Assembly (NCBI GenBank): GCA_003133745.1
Contig: PKZD01000058.1
Coordinates: forward strand, 47,903-106,148
Reading direction: 5' to 3'
DNA from: Candidatus Tyrphobacter aquilonaris
Lineage (GTDB): Bacteria > Vulcanimicrobiota > Vulcanimicrobiia > Vulcanimicrobiales > Vulcanimicrobiaceae
DNA length: 58,246 nucleotides
Notes under the pieces: generated by a model
What the model was told of the DNA's origin: nothing
Databases searched by the model: none
What the model saw: only the letters and a program-made list of their open reading frames with translations
Made by a program: the position numbers and the translations under genes
Shown: positions 50,015-58,246 of the stretch, piece by piece
Layout: each line of letters begins with the position of its first letter
How positions within the stretch are numbered: the stretch's first letter is position 1

Positions 50015-52473
50015 AAGTTGAAGTTGCTGGGGATGATCGGGCCGCTCTGCCCGACGCCGAACCCAGCGGCGTGTGACGGGAACGCGAGCAGGTTCAGCGA
50101 GACATTGACGAGCTTCGAATCCTGATTGTACAGCACCTGAATCTGGTAGCATTGCCCGATCGTCTTCGTGAGGTAGACGATCTTGTCGGTGATGCGGCGG
50201 TGGTCTTGCCAATCGACGTTGCCTGCGAACTCGAGCTGCGTGTCGCGCCCGAGCGGCGTCGAAAACTGCACGTTCGTCTCCTCGAAGCCTTGATGCGGAC
50301 CGGGAATGAACGATCCGCCGAGAAGCACGATCGACGATGGCGAGGGGCTGACCTGGAGCTGATAGCTGACGGGCTGCGCCAGCGCATCGAAGAGCGTCGA
50401 GAATCCGAGTGAGAGATTGTAGACCGACCCGTTGAAGAATCGGAGCAGGTCTTGCGCGCCCTTCGTGTTTTCCGTGGGCTGTTGGTCGAGGTATTGAAAC
50501 GGCACTGCCGCGGGCCCGTTGTAGTTCGATTCGTTGTACGTGATCGTGTTGACGAGGTGGTTCGAGATGATCGGCGTCGTCAGCGTCATCAACTGCTGGA
50601 TCGACGCCTTGAGGTCGCCCGTGCCGTACGCGTATTGATTGACGTTCACGGTTGCCTGAAAGTCGCTGCCGAAGACCTTGTAGAGCGCGGGTCCAAGGAC
50701 GAACGCGAGGTCCGCACGCTGCGTATGGAAGGCATTCGACGGCTCGCTGTAGTTGCCGATCGTGAACTGCGCGGACATCGGAAAGACGAAGTGCGGAAAG
50801 AAGGCGTACGGGCGAATCGCGAGTTCGGGGAGCTTGTCGTCTCCGTACGGCACCCGCGAATAAGATCTGTCCCACGTCAGTTCGTAGTCCGCGCCCTTCG
50901 TCGTCCAGTGCAGCACGGAGTCGATCGTCGCGGACGAGTTCGAGGACGAGAAGCCGCCGTAGTTCGACTCGCTGTTCGTCAAGCTGAAGTTGAGAGATTC
51001 ACTCAACGTCGGCGTGAAGCCGATGGTGTCGGCGAAAGAGATTGCATTCGACGCCGACTGCGATCCGACGGCGGAATGCGTGAACGTGTAGTCCTGGGAA
51101 TCCTTTTGCGTCTGGTGAACGACATTGAGGTTGATGGCCGTGTTCGCGGGTAGGTTCGTCAGCGGCCCGAAGTTCGACTGATACGTGTACGCGATATTCG
51201 CGCGCAGCGTGCGCGAGAAGTTCTCCGTTTCCTGGACGGTGAGGTTCGTCTGAGTCGATTCGACGCGCCGGTCATGGATGCGGTAGAAGTTGATGTTTCC
51301 GCTGCGCCGGCCGTTGCGACGCTGGAAGAAGGCAACGTACCCCAAGCCCAATCCGACCTTCGTGTAGTAGTTGATCTCATAGTACCCGTAGTAGTACTGA
51401 TCTCGCCCGAACGCATATTTGGTCTGAATCCAAAAGCCTTCGTATTGATCGTATCCGACATCGGGGAAGTACTGCGGGCGCGTGCGCTGGTCTTCCACGG
51501 TGCGCAGCGGGATCACGACCTTCGGGAGAAAGAAGATCGCGGCTGCGCCGAGCCAGAGAATGGCTTGGTAGATCACGATCCGGTCGCCCGGAATGATGTC
51601 CATGTTGCGTCCGGTGATGTGATATCCGCCGCGCGGATGCTCGCACGTGGTGAGGTTCGGATGCTGGCCGTGGCCGACGCCGGTTGCGTCGGTGTGGAGA
51701 TCGTTCGCGGTGTAGTGGACGAGGCCGCGCTCCACGCCTTGCGAGCTTTCGCCGCGGCCGTTGACGAGCTTCGCCGTCTGATCGAGCGTGTCGAAGTAGA
51801 TCGTATCGGCCGAGAGAATCGAATCGTGCGCCTGATCGACGATGAACGGGTTGCCCGTAATCGTCACCGTGCGGGCGCCGTCGTAGTGTGCCTTGTCGCC
51901 GACGATCTCGTCTTGCCCGTAATAAATGTGCACGTTGCCTTCGGCATCGCCGGGATGTCCGGGCCTCGTATTGCCGCTCACGCGGTCCGCGATGAGCGCG
52001 ACGTATCCCGGCGCGAGCGTCGGGACGCCGGCCGGCTGCGGCGTTGCGGGCGGGCGCTGCTCTCCGGCCGGCGTAATCGGCGGCGGCGTTTCGCCGCCTC
52101 GCTGCAAGAAGACCGGACCGTTCGACGGCACCGGCGTGACGGTGATGGGAAGCGGCGGCGCCGACGGACTCGGAGAGCCGGCGGGCCGCGGCGTCTGGAA
52201 GAACTGGAGCGTGCCGTTTTGCGGAGCGCCCGGAAAGCCCGGCGTCGGCGCCGCGCTCGGCGTCGGGGAGGTTGCGCCGGTCGCCGCCTGCGCGACCTGG
52301 CTCTGGTGAAGGTCGGCGGCGCACGGGCGCGCATCGAGCAGCGTGATCGCACGTTGCTCGTCGAGGCTCAGCGCCTGCGACGCGGCGTCAGCCGCGGAAA
52401 AATAACCGCTGAAAACGGCTGCTAGACAAGCAACCGCGGCAAGCGCGGGGCGTTTGGCCCGGAGTCCATGCAC
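50011..52473 (-). CDS. lptD: LPS-assembly protein LptD
   Basis: LptD inserts LPS in the outer leaflet. The 820-residue protein has a signal peptide (MHGLRAKRPALAAVACLAAV), a Pro/Ala-rich linker (about residues 64-145), an OstA jellyroll (ADRVSGNTRPGHPGDAEGNV; GDKAHYDGARTVTITGNPF), the junction LTTCEHPRGGYHITGRNMDI, and a beta-barrel of alternating Tyr-rich strands. It ends in Phe (NFNF), the usual outer-membrane signal. The partner LptE is not obvious in this window. The gene is 3 nt downstream of lptF/G. Confidence 0.9.
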   Translation of the reverse strand: MHGLRAKRPALAAVACLAAVFSGYFSAADAASQALSLDEQRAITLLDARPCAADLHQSQVAQAATGATSPTPSAAPTPGFPGAPQNGTLQFFQTPRPAGSPSPSAPPLPITVTPVPSNGPVFLQRGGETPPPITPAGEQRPPATPQPAGVPTLAPGYVALIADRVSGNTRPGHPGDAEGNVHIYYGQDEIVGDKAHYDGARTVTITGNPFIVDQAHDSILSADTIYFDTLDQTAKLVNGRGESSQGVERGLVHYTANDLHTDATGVGHGQHPNLTTCEHPRGGYHITGRNMDIIPGDRIVIYQAILWLGAAAIFFLPKVVIPLRTVEDQRTRPQYFPDVGYDQYEGFWIQTKYAFGRDQYYYGYYEINYYTKVGLGLGYVAFFQRRNGRRSGNINFYRIHDRRVESTQTNLTVQETENFSRTLRANIAYTYQSNFGPLTNLPANTAINLNVVHQTQKDSQDYTFTHSAVGSQSASNAISFADTIGFTPTLSESLNFSLTNSESNYGGFSSSNSSATIDSVLHWTTKGADYELTWDRSYSRVPYGDDKLPELAIRPYAFFPHFVFPMSAQFTIGNYSEPSNAFHTQRADLAFVLGPALYKVFGSDFQATVNVNQYAYGTGDLKASIQQLMTLTTPIISNHLVNTITYNESNYNGPAAVPFQYLDQQPTENTKGAQDLLRFFNGSVYNLSLGFSTLFDALAQPVSYQLQVSPSPSSIVLLGGSFIPGPHQGFEETNVQFSTPLGRDTQLEFAGNVDWQDHRRITDKIVYLTKTIGQCYQIQVLYNQDSKLVNVSLNLLAFPSHAAGFGVGQSGPIIPSNFNF

Positions 52474-52476
52474 GCC

Positions 52477-53637
52477 CTAGCGCTCTTCGAGCCAGAGCAG
52501 GAACGCCCCCGCGAGCCCCATGACGACGTTTGGGATCCACGCTGAGATATAGGGATTGATCGCGCCGTTGCGCCCGAACGCCGACGCCGCCGACGTCATG
52601 ACGAAGTAGACGAAGAACGCGACAATCGAAAGCGCCATGCCGAGCATGCGTCCTCGCTTGCCGAATCGCATGGCAAGCGGCAGCGCGATCAAGATGGCGA
52701 TGAAGCAAGCGAAGGGCCACGCGAGTTTGTTGGCCAGCGTGATCTGCAGATTGCCGAGCGCCGTGCCGCCGATGCCCTGCGATTGCAGCGAGCGTACCTG
52801 CATCGCGAGCTGCTTGCTGCTCATCGTCCACGGATCGCTGTTCGCGGTGCTCAGGAACTGCGCGGCCGTTTCCTGGATCGGAAGGCCGATCGATGCGGAG
52901 TTCACGTGCTGTTGGCTCGAGACGTACCCGTCGTTGTTGAAGCGCGTGTCGATGACGTCTTTGAGCACGAGCGTGCTGCCGTCGACGACCGCCGACTTCG
53001 CCTGGAGCGTTTCATTCCACGGACCGAGATGCGCCGGCTTGAATATCTGCACTCCGTACATCGTCCGCCCGTCCGGCGCGACCTGCGTCACGAAGAAGAC
53101 GTTGCCGGTGTCGGGATCTTTGCGAAAGAACTGCGTCTCGATCGGCAACGAGTCCGTATGATAGATCATCTGGTAGAAGGTGCGCGTCGAGAGATCGACC
53201 GAAACCGGCGCGATCCACTCGTTCATGCCGTAGGCAAGCAGGAACATCGTAAAGCCGAAGATGAGCGGCGTCGCCGCGATCCGCATCACGACGATGCCGG
53301 ATGTTCGCATGGCGGTCAGCTCGTTGTCGCCGATGAGTCGTCCCATTGCGAGCAGCACCGCAACGAGCGAGGCGAATGGAAACGCCATCGGGATCGCTTG
53401 CGGAATGCGCAGCACGACGAAGCGCAAGACGAGGAAAAACGGCGCGTGTTGATTGATGATGTAATCGGCGGAAAGAATGAAGATGTTCAACGCCCAGAAG
53501 ATGAAAAAGGCGAAGAACCCACCGATGAACGGCCATACCATTTCGCGGAGAAGGTACGCGTCGAGAATCGGAAGCAGATGCGCGGTACTGCGCGCATGCG
53601 GCAAGAATCGGCGCAGTGCCAGCGTCGCCATCGGCAT
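52477..53637 (-). CDS. LptF/LptG (YjgP/YjgQ) family permease
   Basis: This is a membrane component of the LPS export ABC transporter. The 386-residue protein begins ILDAYLLREMVWPFIGGFFA (near residue 20), and has the family layout: three N-terminal TMs, a periplasmic beta-domain (about 130-290), three C-terminal TMs (FIAILIALPLAMRFGKRGRM). The RIPQAIPMAFPFASLVAVLL stretch is typical. LptF and LptG are usually separate genes; only one is here, so it may act as a homodimer or the other is elsewhere. ATG 53637 is chosen because the upstream gene ends at 53654. Confidence 0.88.
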   Translation of the reverse strand: MPMATLALRRFLPHARSTAHLLPILDAYLLREMVWPFIGGFFAFFIFWALNIFILSADYIINQHAPFFLVLRFVVLRIPQAIPMAFPFASLVAVLLAMGRLIGDNELTAMRTSGIVVMRIAATPLIFGFTMFLLAYGMNEWIAPVSVDLSTRTFYQMIYHTDSLPIETQFFRKDPDTGNVFFVTQVAPDGRTMYGVQIFKPAHLGPWNETLQAKSAVVDGSTLVLKDVIDTRFNNDGYVSSQQHVNSASIGLPIQETAAQFLSTANSDPWTMSSKQLAMQVRSLQSQGIGGTALGNLQITLANKLAWPFACFIAILIALPLAMRFGKRGRMLGMALSIVAFFVYFVMTSAASAFGRNGAINPYISAWIPNVVMGLAGAFLLWLEER

Positions 53638-53653
53638 CAGGGGCCGGAAGGCC

Positions 53654-54130
53654 CTAGTAACTCCGGTAGTTCGAAAGGACGCGTTCGACGTACGCCTGCG
53701 TCTCGGCATAGGGCGGAACGCCGTGATAGCGATCGACGGCGCCGGGTCCCGCGTTGTACGCCGCGACCGCAAGTCGCGTGTCCCCACGGTAGCGAACGAG
53801 CAGCGACTTCAGATACGAACTGCCGCAGTCGACGTTAGACGTGGGTTCGAAGGGATCGATTCCGCAGTGCGCCGCGGTGCCGGGCATCAATTGCATCAAG
53901 CCTTCGGCGCCCGCAACCGAGATCGCGGAGGGATCGCCGCCGGATTCCGCCATGAGCACCGCGTTGACGAGGCCCGGCGGGAGCGCGTGGTCGGAAGAGG
54001 CCTGTGAGACGAGGGCGCGGATCTCGGCCGCGCTGAGGGCATGCGAGGCGTACGGCATGAAGCCGCCGCCGCTGCAGCCGTAGAGCAGGCACAAAAGACA
54101 CGCGAACGAGGCGAGCCGCTGCATCGGCAT
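53654..54130 (-). CDS. Lytic transglycosylase (SLT/GH23 type), lipoprotein
   Basis: This cuts peptidoglycan glycan strands. The 158-residue protein has a lipobox at LLYGCSGG. The SLT domain follows: LPPGLVNAVLMAESGGDPSA with the catalytic Glu in AES, GAEGLMQLMPGTAAHCGI, and VAAYNAGPGAVDRYHG near the end. ATG 54130 or ATG 54124 are near-equal starts. It is divergent from mraZ. Cysteines in HCGIDP and DCGSS are spaced to form a disulfide. Confidence 0.9.
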   Translation of the reverse strand: MPMQRLASFACLLCLLYGCSGGGFMPYASHALSAAEIRALVSQASSDHALPPGLVNAVLMAESGGDPSAISVAGAEGLMQLMPGTAAHCGIDPFEPTSNVDCGSSYLKSLLVRYRGDTRLAVAAYNAGPGAVDRYHGVPPYAETQAYVERVLSNYRSY

Positions 54131-54200
54131 CAGGCTTCGTTTTCCCATCTCGGGGTGCCTTGTACCAGGTGAGCATGGGAGCCCCCAGGCTTGGCCGGCC

Positions 54201-54229
54201 TTGCGCCCGGCGCGCCTCGTGCGTATAGT
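54201..54229 (+). promoter_or_regulatory. Promoter of the dcw cluster (mraZ promoter)
   Basis: TTGCGC (54201-54206) and TATAGT (54224-54229) with 17-nt spacing form a good sigma70-like promoter 40 nt before the mraZ start. The -10 box touches the first MraZ box, as expected for a repressor-controlled start. Confidence 0.55.
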
Positions 54230-54253
54230 GGGTGGAAGTGGCACCTGGTGGAA
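54229..54253 (+). promoter_or_regulatory. MraZ box operator: three TGG repeats at 10-nt spacing
   Basis: TGGGT (54229), TGGCA (54239) and TGGAA (54249) lie in direct repeat with exact 10-nt periodicity. In E. coli and other bacteria MraZ represses its own operon by binding direct TGGGN repeats separated by 5 nt. The second and third boxes are degenerate at the third G. Confidence 0.55.
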
Positions 54254-54268
54254 GCCAAGGGAGGACCA

Positions 54269-54709
54269 TTGCCGGAACTGCCGCGTTTGACGGGCCTGGT
54301 GGAGCACGCTCTCGACGAGAAGGGCCGTCTCGTCGTGCCCGCGCGCTTCCGGGAGCGTCTGGGGCCCGGCTTCATCCTCACGATCGCGCGTCCGGACCCC
54401 TGCCTCGCGCTCTACCCGAGCGCCGTCTGGGCGGAGCTCTGCGCTCGGCTCGAGGCGGTTCCGCGCAAGGACGACGCCTACCGCCGGATCGTGCGCTCGA
54501 TCTTCGCCCACACCGACGAGGTCGCGTGCGACGCCCAAGGGCGGATTCTCATTCCCGGAGCGCTGCGCAAGTACGCCCGCATCGATCGCGACGTCGTCTC
54601 CGTCGGCTCGCTCTCCCGGGTCGAGATCTGGGCGGCGGACCGCTATCCCGAGCATTCCGAGCCGCGCGGCGAAAACACCGATCTCTTCGGCGAGCTGGGT
54701 CTTGCGTGA
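54269..54709 (+). CDS. mraZ: Transcriptional regulator MraZ
   Basis: MraZ is the DNA-binding regulator at the head of the dcw cluster. TTG 54269 follows GGAGG (54260-54264) and gives LPELPRLTGLVEHALDEKGR, then VVPARFRERL, the first SpoVT/AbrB half; the second half is CDAQGRILIPGALRKYARI. 146 residues. The DxKGR and DxQGR turns are the DNA-contacting loops. Its own promoter carries the MraZ boxes at 54229-54253. Confidence 0.92.
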   Translation: MPELPRLTGLVEHALDEKGRLVVPARFRERLGPGFILTIARPDPCLALYPSAVWAELCARLEAVPRKDDAYRRIVRSIFAHTDEVACDAQGRILIPGALRKYARIDRDVVSVGSLSRVEIWAADRYPEHSEPRGENTDLFGELGLA

Positions 54710-54724
54710 TGACGGACGGCGCAC

Positions 54725-55600
54725 GTGAGTCACATCCCGGTTCTCGCCTCCGCCGTTCTCGAGTACCTCGCGATTCGTCCGGAGGGCGTCTACGTCGATG
54801 CAACGTTCGGCGGCGGCGGCCACAGCCGTGCGATTCTCGAGCTTCTTCACGGCGGACGGCTGATCGCACTCGATGCCGATCCGGAGGCGGAGTCGCGCGC
54901 GCGCGCTCTTCTCCAACCTTCATTCACCTTCGTGCACGCGAACTTCCGCGAACTCCCTCGCATCCTCGCAGAACTCGAAATCCCGCGCGTGGATGGCGTG
55001 CTCTTCGACTTGGGGGTCTCTTCGATGCAGTTTGACGACCCGCGTCGCGGCTTTTCCGTGACGAAATCTGCGCCGCTCGACATGCGCATGAACCCATATG
55101 CCGGGCGAAGCGCTTACGATGTGCTCGCGAACGCGAGCGAGCGCGAGTTGGCCGACATCTTTTACGCCTTCGGCGAAGAGCGCGCGGCACGCCGCGTCGC
55201 GCGCGCGATCGTCGCGCGCCGGCGCGAGGGCACGCTCCCGACGACGACCACCGATTTTGCGCGCTTCGTTTCGGGCGTCGTGCAGCGTCCCGGTCACCGG
55301 GAACGCCTCCATCCGGCAACCCGCATCTTTCAAGCGTTGCGCATCGCGGTGAACGAGGAGCTCGACGCGTTGCACGACGGCTTGAGCGCCGCGGTTGAAT
55401 CCCTGCGGGAGGGCGGCCGCGTCGTCGCGATCAGTTTCCATTCACTCGAGGATCGCATCGTCAAGCAGATGTTGCGCGCCGACGAGCGGATCGACGTGCT
55501 CACGAAGAAGCCGATCCTTCCGAGCGACCGCGAGATCGCAGAGAATCCCCGCGCGCGTAGCGCGAAGCTCCGCGCAGGCGAGCGAGGGGTGCCGTTGTGA
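54725..55600 (+). CDS. rsmH: 16S rRNA (cytosine1402-N4)-methyltransferase RsmH
   Basis: RsmH N4-methylates C1402 of 16S rRNA. GTG 54725 gives SHIPVLASAVLEYLAIRPEG, then the SAM site VDATFGGGGHSRAIL, VDGVLFDLGVSSMQFDDPRRG, and RLHPATRIFQALRIAVNEEL. The C-terminus has VVAISFHSLEDRIVK. 291 residues, the usual size (about 310). It is 16 nt downstream of mraZ and overlaps ftsL (GTGA). Confidence 0.95.
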   Translation: MSHIPVLASAVLEYLAIRPEGVYVDATFGGGGHSRAILELLHGGRLIALDADPEAESRARALLQPSFTFVHANFRELPRILAELEIPRVDGVLFDLGVSSMQFDDPRRGFSVTKSAPLDMRMNPYAGRSAYDVLANASERELADIFYAFGEERAARRVARAIVARRREGTLPTTTTDFARFVSGVVQRPGHRERLHPATRIFQALRIAVNEELDALHDGLSAAVESLREGGRVVAISFHSLEDRIVKQMLRADERIDVLTKKPILPSDREIAENPRARSAKLRAGERGVPL

Positions 55601-56004
55601 TCGCGCGCGAGTTTCACGCGCCCGCGCGAATCCGCAATCCGCGCACGGCGCGCTACGCCACGCAGCGGCGCATCGGGGCGACTCGCCGATCCCGCTACGA
55701 GACGCTGCTCAGGGTGACGTTCGGCGTCGCGGCGGTCCTCGTCGTGATGCTCGGCTACGTCTTGCTCACGTCGAACATCACGGCGCTCTCATACGCCGTG
55801 CAGCGCGCGCACGCGCAACGGACGGAACTCGAGCTGCAGGATGCACGACTCGACGACCAGATCGCCTCGCTCACGTCGGACGATCGCCTCGCCACCGTCG
55901 CCGCAAGACTCGGCATGGTTCAGCCCGAGGAGTTTCTGCGCATCAGCCTCGAAGCGCCGCGGCCTTCGGGCATTCACCCGCTCGCGTTTCTGCCGTTGCG
56001 GTAA
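55597..56004 (+). CDS. ftsL: FtsL-like septum formation protein
   Basis: FtsL is a small bitopic protein bridging early and late divisome. GTG 55597 gives 135 residues: an Arg-rich cytoplasmic start (RIRNPRTARYATQRRIGATR), one TM (VTFGVAAVLVVMLGYVLLT), a short coiled coil (YAVQRAHAQRTELELQDARL) and LATVAARLGMVQPEEFLRI. The position between rsmH and ftsI is diagnostic; sequence alone would be weak. Confidence 0.85.
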   Translation: MIAREFHAPARIRNPRTARYATQRRIGATRRSRYETLLRVTFGVAAVLVVMLGYVLLTSNITALSYAVQRAHAQRTELELQDARLDDQIASLTSDDRLATVAARLGMVQPEEFLRISLEAPRPSGIHPLAFLPLR

Positions 56005-57744
56005 ATGCACAAACGCGCGTTCTCGCGCGTCACGCCGCTGCGCGCGAAGCTCTTCTTCTATCTTTGCTTCGCGATCGCACTCTATTTGGTATGGCGCCTG
56101 TACGACGTGCAAGTGTTGCGGGGGCCGGTCTTCGCGCGTGCGGCGCTGAGCCAGCGCACGCGGCTCGTCACGATCTCGGGGCATCGCGGATCGATTCTCG
56201 ACCGGGACGGGAATGCGCTCGTCCGTTCGCTGCCGTCGGAGTCCATTTACGTCGATCCGCAAGAGGTCGAGAACTTCCCCGAGGTGACCGCGAAGTTGCG
56301 CGCGGTCGTCGGGCCGCTCGATTCCCAGACGATCGCGCTCATGCATTCGCCGGGCGAGCAGTTTGTCTACATCGCTCGCAAGGTTCCCCACGACGTCGCG
56401 CAACGCGTCGTCGCGCTCGATCTTTCCGGCGTCTTCGTGCAGCCGGAGGTCACCGGACGCCGCGTCGATACGGTCGGCACGCTCGCGGCGACGCTCATCG
56501 GCTACGTCGGCATCGACGAAAACGGCCTCGCGGGCGTCGAGTATTCATATGATGACGTGCTGCGCGGCGTCTTCGGCAGGATGCTCGTGCAAGAAGACGA
56601 GCTGGGGCGGCCGATTCCGCTCGCCGGCCAGCGCATCGTCAAGCCGTCGGAGGACGGGCTCGATCTCGAGTTGACGATCGACTCGTACCTCCAGTTCATC
56701 GCGCAACAGGCGCTCGCGGAGCAGATGCGGCGTTATCACGCCGCGGACGGCACCGCGATCGTCATGAATCCGTGGACCGGCGAAGTGCTCGCGATGGCGA
56801 ACTTGCCCGACTTCGATCCGAACCATTGGGAACGTTCTTCCGCGGACGCGCAACGCGATCGTGCGGTAATGGACGCGTACGAACCGGGCTCGACCTTCAA
56901 ACTCATCACCGCGGCGGCAGCGCTCGAATCCGGGAGGGTGACGCTTGCCTCGCGTTTTCCGGCGCGCAGCTCGCTCAAGGTCGCTGATCGCGTCATTCAC
57001 AACGCCGAGGACTCGATGCCGACGAGCGGCAGCAGCGAGACGCTCGAGGAGATCATCGAGTATTCGCACAACGTCGGCGCGGCCGAGGTCGGTTTGCGTA
57101 TCGGCGGACGCGTGTTCTATGACATGGAACGACGCGCGGGATTTGGTGATCCGACCGGGATCGGTTTGGCGGGTGAGAATCCCGGAATCGTTCCCCCACC
57201 TTCGCAGTGGAGCGGAGCCTCGCTCGCGACGATGGCGTTCGGTCAAGGCGTCGCGGTGACGCCGATTGCGATGGCGCGCTACTACTGCGCGATTGCAAAC
57301 GGCGGCCTGCTCATGCAGCCGCGCATCGTCCGCGAGGAACTGAATGCTTCGGGGCACGTCGTGCGCTCGTTCGCGCCCCGGGTGGAACGCCGCGTCTTCT
57401 CGCAGCGCACCGCGAGCATCTTGCGCCGCTTTCTGCGAGACGTCGTGCTGCGCGGCACGGGCGATCCGGGGGCGCAGGTTGCAGGCTACACGACCGCAGG
57501 GAAGACCGGAACCGCGCAGATCGTCGAGAATGGAGAGTACGAGCCGGGAGCGTACTCGGCTTCCTTCATCGGCATGGTACCGTACGAACATCCGCGCTAC
57601 GTCATCTACGTGAAACTCGACCGCCCGGTCGGCGCATATTACGGCGCGATCGTCGCCGCGCCGGCATTCGTGAAGATCGCCCGCGCCGCGATGCTTCGCG
57701 ACGGGATCCTGCCCCACGACGCGAGCGTCGTCGAAACGAGATGA
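56005..57744 (+). CDS. ftsI: Peptidoglycan transpeptidase FtsI (PBP3, class B)
   Basis: FtsI crosslinks septal peptidoglycan together with FtsW. The 579-residue protein has a TM (LFFYLCFAIALYLVWRLY), a dimerisation domain (SGHRGSILDRDGNALVRSL) and the transpeptidase domain with Ser296 in PGSTFK, Ser354-Asn356 in YSHN and Lys500 in AGKTGTA. No C-terminal PASTA domains. ATG 56005 directly follows the ftsL stop. Confidence 0.94.
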   Translation: MHKRAFSRVTPLRAKLFFYLCFAIALYLVWRLYDVQVLRGPVFARAALSQRTRLVTISGHRGSILDRDGNALVRSLPSESIYVDPQEVENFPEVTAKLRAVVGPLDSQTIALMHSPGEQFVYIARKVPHDVAQRVVALDLSGVFVQPEVTGRRVDTVGTLAATLIGYVGIDENGLAGVEYSYDDVLRGVFGRMLVQEDELGRPIPLAGQRIVKPSEDGLDLELTIDSYLQFIAQQALAEQMRRYHAADGTAIVMNPWTGEVLAMANLPDFDPNHWERSSADAQRDRAVMDAYEPGSTFKLITAAAALESGRVTLASRFPARSSLKVADRVIHNAEDSMPTSGSSETLEEIIEYSHNVGAAEVGLRIGGRVFYDMERRAGFGDPTGIGLAGENPGIVPPPSQWSGASLATMAFGQGVAVTPIAMARYYCAIANGGLLMQPRIVREELNASGHVVRSFAPRVERRVFSQRTASILRRFLRDVVLRGTGDPGAQVAGYTTAGKTGTAQIVENGEYEPGAYSASFIGMVPYEHPRYVIYVKLDRPVGAYYGAIVAAPAFVKIARAAMLRDGILPHDASVVETR

Positions 57745-58246
57745 ACCGCGTCGCGCTCGCGACGCTGCTCGCTCGGCTTCCGGGATCGATTCGGGTCACC
57801 GGCGATGCCGCGGACGTCCTCATCGATAGCATTGCAACCGACTCGCGTCGCGCCGCGCCCGGCGCGCTCTTCGTCGCGATGCGCGGCGAGCACGTCGACG
57901 GACACGACTTCCTCAAACAGGCGATCGCGAACGGCGCGGCAGCGATCGTGGTCGAGCGCGAAGGCGTCCGCGAACTCGCGCCCGGCGTCGTAACGATCGA
58001 GGTCGAGGATTCGCGGCGCGCGCTCTCGGCGGTCGCTGCGGCGTTCTTCGGCGATCCGTCGCAGGGGCTCTCCGTCGTCGGCGTGACCGGCACGAACGGC
58101 AAGACGACGACGACGCGCATGATCGCGGCGATCGCGAATGCGGCCGGGATGCCGTGCGGCGTGATCGGCACCGTCGGCGCCGAACTCGGCGAGCGATCGT
58201 GGCCGCTCGCGCACACGACGCCGTTTCCGAGCGAACTGCACGACCT
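57741..58246 (+). CDS. murE: UDP-N-acetylmuramoyl-tripeptide ligase MurE (partial, cut by right edge)
   Basis: MurE adds the third amino acid (usually meso-DAP or lysine) to UDP-MurNAc-dipeptide. Only the first 168 residues are present: DSIATDSRRAAPGALFVAMRG, GHDFLKQAIANGAAAIVVE, and the ATP loop VGVTGTNGKTTTTRMI. This matches MurE rather than MurF because of the TDSR-ALF and GTNGKTTTT placement and the order after ftsI. The substrate-specificity residues lie past the edge. ATG 57741 overlaps the ftsI stop by ATGA. Confidence 0.9.
   Translation, partial: MNRVALATLLARLPGSIRVTGDAADVLIDSIATDSRRAAPGALFVAMRGEHVDGHDFLKQAIANGAAAIVVEREGVRELAPGVVTIEVEDSRRALSAVAAAFFGDPSQGLSVVGVTGTNGKTTTTRMIAAIANAAGMPCGVIGTVGAELGERSWPLAHTTPFPSELHD

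Noticed and set aside
51274-52425. 383-codon plus-strand frame inside lptD
   Set aside because: LptD is supported by signal peptide, jellyroll and barrel; this frame has none.
1-58246. tRNA, rRNA or CRISPR
   Set aside because: No cloverleaf, conserved rRNA stretch or spaced direct repeats found by eye in the gaps, most of which are too short for them; a covariance search was not possible.
1-58246. Insertion sequences or prophage genes
   Set aside because: No transposase, integrase or phage-type gene, no terminal repeats, and gene order and composition are even across the window.

Overview
The window is a dense, high-GC bacterial chromosome segment with 53 protein genes, two of them cut by the window edges. 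I see no rRNA, tRNA, CRISPR array or insertion sequence. LptD, LptC, LptF/G and Lnt show a diderm with an LPS-type outer membrane. The mix of genes fits an uncultured soil or rock lineage such as Candidatus Eremiobacterota (WPS-2): a MinCDE set, an actinobacterial-style 2-oxoglutarate dehydrogenase fusion, KGG stress proteins, kamA/kdd and TPTP or NHL lipoproteins. That placement is an inference from gene content; no marker was compared.

Layout. 1-1033: M48 protease, reading out of the left edge. 1180-7844 (+): minC, two consecutive minD genes, minE, rodA and an RNase E/G, covering division-site placement, elongation and RNA decay. 7841-13419 (-): ftsE, ftsX, an active-looking EnvC-type M23 hydrolase and two S41 (CtpA-like) proteases. 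13467-19068: acyl-CoA dehydrogenase, secreted peroxiredoxin, RmuC, a secreted DsrE-like protein next to a TsdA-like dihaem cytochrome, and a beta-propeller lipoprotein. 19237-25280 (+): a lipoyl-E2-E1 2-oxoglutarate dehydrogenase fusion and a secreted prolyl oligopeptidase. 29316 down to 25290 (-): lrp, kdd, kamA, a hypothetical gene and a LOG-family gene, a lysine catabolism cluster. 29332-30966 (+): an orphan peptide-binding lipoprotein. 37436 down to 30958 (-): small zinc ribbon, hypothetical, FAH-family hydrolase, pntAa-pntAb-pntB and a FUSC exporter.

37518-47139 (+): a short alpha-2-macroglobulin-like protein, polA, a methyltransferase, a DUF192 protein, mutM, rpsA, coaE and two KGG stress proteins. 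53637 down to 47136 (-): LPS export and lipoprotein maturation (lptF/G, lptD, lnt, lptC), interrupted by a lipoprotein gene on the other strand; a lytic transglycosylase gene (54130-53654) lies just upstream. 54269-58246 (+): start of the dcw cluster (mraZ, rsmH, ftsL, ftsI, murE), with a promoter and MraZ-box operator.

Packaging is very tight. ATGA overlaps join genes within operons, four convergent pairs share a 4-nt overlap of their stop codons, and one divergent pair appears to overlap at its start codons. Non-ATG starts are common: TTG for rng, the 2-oxoglutarate dehydrogenase fusion, the cytochrome, mutM and mraZ; GTG for rsmH and ftsL; probably CTG for the first minD.

The observations most worth a second look are the tandem MinD pair, the lipoyl-carrying E2-E1 fusion, a SigB-like promoter in front of the KGG genes, the TsdA/DsrE-like pair, the minimal A2M-like protein, and several hairpins that could act in regulation.
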